Below, in pieces: positions 57,001 through 63,000 of a stretch of 64,000 nt of DNA (its first letter is position 1; each line of letters begins with the position of its first letter). The translations under genes were made by a program, and so were the position numbers. The DNA comes from an uncultured Lachnospiraceae bacterium (GTDB taxonomy: Bacteria; Bacillota; Clostridia; Lachnospirales; Lachnospiraceae): assembly GCA_944383765.1 (NCBI GenBank), contig CALWQT010000001.1, forward strand, positions 1 through 64,000, written 5' to 3'. Under the pieces are notes generated by a model. That model made no database searches. It had not been told where the DNA came from and worked only from the letters and a program-made list of their open reading frames with translations.

Positions 57001-60000
57001 ATACCAGGGACAAATACGGCTATGTGTATCGTGTTGGCCTGAAGGAAACCAGCTATCTGGATGCGTCCTATGGGGATAATTTCACTACCATGGAACCGGG
57101 AGAAATCACAGATGACCTGAAAGATAAGACAGATGAGGCATTGAAAGGGGAGTTTGAAGAAGAATTAAAGAAAGATAACGGGGATATTACAGATGGTATC
57201 CTGGGGGGAACCGATACGGACGATACCCTGAATACAGAAATTGAGAAAAATACTTATACTTATAAGGTTACCAATCAGGTATCTTATCCGGTGAGAAGGC
57301 GTATGCCGAAGGTGGAATTCGACCATGATAATTACAGTACCAGGGAAAAAGCATTAGCAGGAACGGAAGCAGACAGTCTGACCAGCTATGTGCCGGAAGA
57401 AACTCTCTGGAACCGGATCGAGGTAAAGAATATCCTGAATGAGGATAATGTAGCGAAAACAGAGATTGTAAGGACAGATGCAAATAATGAGGACAATATT
57501 GACACCATGGGCATCCGTCAGAGTATGGGTACGGGAGAGGTATATGCTCCTGTAGTGATCGATAAGGTTCCGGCAGAGTATGTGGATATTCCTGATAATC
57601 TGCTTCCGAAAGATGGAACCGTGACAGAGGAGCCGAAAGAAATTGACCTGAAACAGGCGAAAGACCTTACGATAATCTGGAATTCTACCGATGATGAGGG
57701 AAATCCTCTTGTCCGTACCTGGGAGAATGGAACATTCCAGGTGGCAACTGCTTCGGAAGCGCCTTTGGCGACCTATTCGGAATGTGACTTGAAGCTGACC
57801 GTACATAAAGTGTCTCATAAAGATATTGGCGGAGACCAGGAATTCGACCGGTCAAAATTTGGATTCAGCGGTAATTATCTGGATACGGGAAATCAGTATA
57901 TTGCACCGAATAATACGGATGAAACGCTGACAAAGGCAGATGACGCGGATTATTATGTATATACCTATTCCTTCAGCAGTAAAGACAATACACTGGCTAT
58001 GAAACCGGGAGATACCATTGAGATTGTTTATCCGATGACGGCAAAACGGGATGGACTTCCTATGCTGACTTATATGAATTCCAAAGATGCTGAAGATGAT
58101 GGAAAGAACCTGTATCTTCCTATTATCAATCAATATCAGTATCAGAACGGTTCTGCTCCTAATGGTGACCATATCCGTTCCAAAGAGATGGATATGGATA
58201 ACCTGCTTCATGATGTAGGGTTTACAGGAAGAAGAGAGGGAGAACGCCGGGTTTATACCTGGGAGAAGACAGCAGATGGAACCGATACGGTAAGGATTCC
58301 GGTAACGGACCCGGAGACAGGAGAACCAAAACGGTATGCGGACAGTACCAGGCAGAGGAAGAGTGAGTTCCTCACCGGTTCTGTCACGGAACTTCCGGGA
58401 ATGCTTCATGTAACATCTACCAATGGAGTGGACGGTTATCAGAATAATGGAAACATTTACGATTATGATATCAATTCCTCTGACTGCCATGATGTGGTAG
58501 TGAGGGCTGATGAAACAGCAGTGGGAAGCGCAGCTGCCTGGGACGAGTCAGCAGAATTGCTGCCCAACTATTATAATGTAAGTTATCGTTACAGCAATGG
58601 AACATACAACTATTACGGAGTATCGTATGGTATCAATGACTGGTATAGCCAGCTGATGGATGCCCGTACCTATGAAACGACAGGAAAGCAGCTGGGAAAT
58701 GCAGAGAATGCTTCCGATAAAGCGGTAGTTTATACAGAAGGAGATGAGAAAGGGGAACTGATCGGAGAAAATATTCTCTGGACAGAAGAACCGCTCCATT
58801 TGAGAAAAGCATGGCTTTACGGAGCTTCCCAGATTATTCCGGATACCGGAAATCTGCAGTACAATGGAAGCACTACTGTTACTACACCGGCTCTCCAGTT
58901 TGGAGATACGTATACAGCGAAGCTAACGGCCATGAACTATGGAGACCGGGCACTGGACGGTGTGTCTATGACCTATGTCCTGCCCAAGGGTGTGATGCCA
59001 AGGCTGAACGAAGACAATGAACTGGTTCTGGAAGCTTCTGACGGAACGCCGACAGTAAGAGCTTATTATGGGGCTGATTATTCTGCTGCAAATCAGATCA
59101 CCCTTGACCGCGACCACATTAAGATTACGGCAAGGCCTGCATCTGCTTCAGAACTGACAGAGGCGGATTTGGAGAAAATCCATCTGGCGCCAAAAGCTCC
59201 TGGCGATCCGGTACGTTATAATCAGTTCGCAGATAAGGATAAGGCAGATAAGCCTTATAATTACTCCAGAATTCCGGAAAATGCAGCCTGGGTGATCGAA
59301 ATCACCATGGATAAAGAACTGGGAGCATGGTGGAACCGTGGAACGAATGATGTAAACCATCGGATTTCCGTGGAAATTCCCTGTGTAGTAGTGGCACAGC
59401 CGGATCAGGAAGCTTACTTTGATGCTCTGTATGTATCGCCTTATGATGACGGACAGGATTTTGGAGCGGATGGAGAAATCCTTCCTTCCGAACTGTATTA
59501 TCAGATTTATGACGACAGTTATGCGTACCGTTATGGAAACAGTTATTATAAGACTCCGGAAACCATTGTTTCTAATGGAAGATATCTGTATGCAGATACC
59601 TTCCTGCATGGAGAAGATTATGGTGCGGCTGGAAGCGGAGCAGATTTCTCTACGATTACAAAGAATCTGGTCATCAATGATAGGTTTGAGAAACAGAACA
59701 GTTGGGATTCTGACGGAGATGGAACGGATGATACCAGAAAATCCGTGAGAACAGGGGCCCAGGCAATCCTTGCCAAGCCGATGATGCGTCACTGGGCGGA
59801 AGTGTCCGATGAAAAGGAAGACGGCAGTGAGAAGACAGGAGCGGAGATTGCTGCTGAGTCAAAATTTGATGAATTCTTCCAGAATGTGGAAAGCCCGTTT
59901 AAGGTAAGGCTGATCACCGAAAATCAGCTGGTGATGACTAATATTAAAAGCGGTGGAGATTTACGTTATGGAAGAATGGAAGAAACACCATATAGCTATT

Positions 60001-63000
60001 ATATGTATCCGAATTACCAATCTCCATACGGGGAATCTACATATGCCCCATATTTGAGTGATGTGACTGGAAGCCAGAAGGGAGCCAAGTATCCGCTGCC
60101 TGCGATTACGGCAATCCTTCCTGAGCGGATGGTTCCGATGATGGCAGATGGAAGCGTATATTATAAGAATGCAGACGGAACGGATGAACTGATGGAAACA
60201 GACCAGCTGTCCTTTACGATGAGAACCTTTAAGGTCAGCACATTGAAAACAGATGCCAATAAAGAAACAACAGATGGCAGCCCGTTTGATATGGAACAGT
60301 ACCGGGAGCACTATAAAGTGTATGTGGGATATGAAAAGGATATTGACCGGTATATCGTGAAGTTTATTCCTTCATCACCCACTTACGCAGATGATTATGA
60401 ATCCATGAACCAGATTCTGGAGGCACCGATGCTGCCTAACAATGAGAGCCTGATGATCGAAATTGGCATGATGCCGATTGGAAGTCCGGATGATACTCTG
60501 GAAAATGGAGATTCAGATCCGGAACTTCTGAAAAAATGGCAGTCCTTGAGAAGTTTTGCAGGAAGTACCCTTCCGGGATTCAAGTTTGTTACTGATGATG
60601 CCAGCAATGCCAGCTCAAACAAAGGTTTGGTCATTGATGGAACTACAGCAGACAAAAAACATGGAAATTATTTCTATGTAGGAAAGGCTTACGCTGGAAC
60701 GGATATGGTCAATGGAAATGGAGTAGGATATTCTATATATTCGCCATATTATGGCAGGAATTATTCTGGCCAGGTATTCCATGACACCAGACTGGATTCT
60801 ACCGGATATGACGGCAGGATCAATTCCAATGACCGGGTACAGTTCTTAGGCAGAATGGTAAGGATTTCTGAAGCCGATAACGATGGAAAAGCCTTTGACT
60901 TAAATGTGGAAGACTATAAGAAAAGACAGGAAAAGAACATTAGCTATGACAGTCTTGACCTGAATGGAAACAGTCAGGTATCCCGGGTAGAAGAAGGCAA
61001 GATGATTTCCGATGAATGTGTGATGAACCAGATGTATGTCTACACCAAACGTCCGAATATCATGTTAGACATGAGGATGAGCCTGACGGTAGATGAAGAT
61101 GGTGTGGGAGACGATAATGGATCACCGGATTACAAAGGAAGGGATGCCCATACCGGACAGGCAGTATGCTGTGATGACTATCCTATGTGTGACCATGACT
61201 ACTTTGAAAATCCCAATGCACTGTCAGAGGAAGATATTCCAAAGCTGGGATACAATGACCGTGTGTGGTATACCATTACTGTAAAGAATCAGCCGTCAGA
61301 ATCTGTGAAACTGGAAAAAGTGACCGATCCGGATACTGGAAAGGTGACTGACCAGATCGTTACAAATGGCTTGGGGATTTATCAGAGCTGGGATACTTAT
61401 CTGGAACTGCTGCGGAATCCGAATGAGGGAGCATCTCAGGACCTCCAGAGATATTATGGAGGCGGTTATTTCAGCGGCATGCCACTGGTCAATGTGAAAC
61501 AGAACAGTAGGTTTTCTTCTTGGGATAATTGGTCCAGAATCCGCCAGAGGAAGGTAACGGAAAGCGGCGATGTGGCTCATGGCGCCTTTGTATTTTCCCA
61601 GTATCTGCCGGAAGCTTTGGCCTATGACAGAGAACTGGCTATTGCGACTTATAAAGAAGACGGCACGATAGACCAGCTGTTAACGAAAGAAGAGGCAGAA
61701 AAACAGGGATGGACCATTATCGATAACACGGAATTGCCAACATTTAATGAGAATGGTGTAAAGAAAGACAATGTGAAATTTGTCAGTGTTACGGTGATTC
61801 CTCCGGCAATGGACAGAGATGGAAATATAATGGCAGACGGCGGTTTCGCTGGCATGGGAGAAGGGGAAAGCTTTTCCGCGATTGCTCAGGGAGACAGACC
61901 GGCTGGATATCTGGCAAGCGGTCAGAGGTTTGCACTGAAGATCCGGACCAGGGTATCGGACCTTCCGGAACTGGGAGCGGAGGATAATTATGATGAAAAT
62001 GGTGTTTCCAAAGACCAGTATGCAGCCCATGCGTTTGTAAACCTGGAAAGACTGGATGGAGATTATGAAAGCCTGACAGGGAACCAGGAAGAGAAACCGG
62101 CGTATACGTATGACCAGTTCCTGGATCAGAACCGGGATATGGTTTCCTATTATTCAGGAACTACCGGTTATGGTACAGAAGAAAAGGTGGTAGTAAAAGA
62201 TGGAGAAGACCTGCCGGAAGGATTTGTAAAAGATAACGTGATTCCGGAACCTCAAGATCAGAAGTGGAATCAGCAGTTTGAGAATCCGTACCAGACCGAA
62301 TATGCAGTGGATACGTCTTTTGGAATTAAGGTGACAGCGCCCAGTGGTTATGCAAAATACAATATGAATCCGGCGCTGATCCGTACCACAGGAAGTTTCC
62401 GAGACCCAGGATATCACAGTACAGATGTGATCCATATGTATCTTGGTGAAGGAACGCTGCTGACTGGCGGTGCAGGAGCTCTGTATCTGGTTGACAATAT
62501 TCCATTGTATGGTCTGCCTCACAATAAGGAAATGCCAGATCTGGTGGCATCCAATATTGGAAGCCTGGAAGATGCACAAGATGTGAAGCAGGTGGTCAAC
62601 CATATTGAAACGGTACGGACTGGAAAATGGTCCATACCAGAGGATGATAATCTGTATGAATCCATGCTGATGAATCCATCTCAGGAAGAGATTGATGAGT
62701 ATAAGAAAGATCTGGAAGAAAAACTGAAGGTGCACGTATTCTATACCATCCGTGAGGAAACGGGAGATGAACGTGCGGAGATTCCAAAAGAAGGTTTTGA
62801 TCCGGAGCAGGAAGATGATATCTGGCATGAAATTCCAGGTACCCAGGGCGGAAAGGTGGGAATCCATGATAATGTGGAATTGGATTTCCCAAAACAGGCC
62901 AACGGGGATTGGATCAATGTAAGCCAGATCATGATCGCTATTTATGCGGATGACAGGGATTATTATCCGGTACCAACCGGTTTCCGGCTGGATGTGGATA

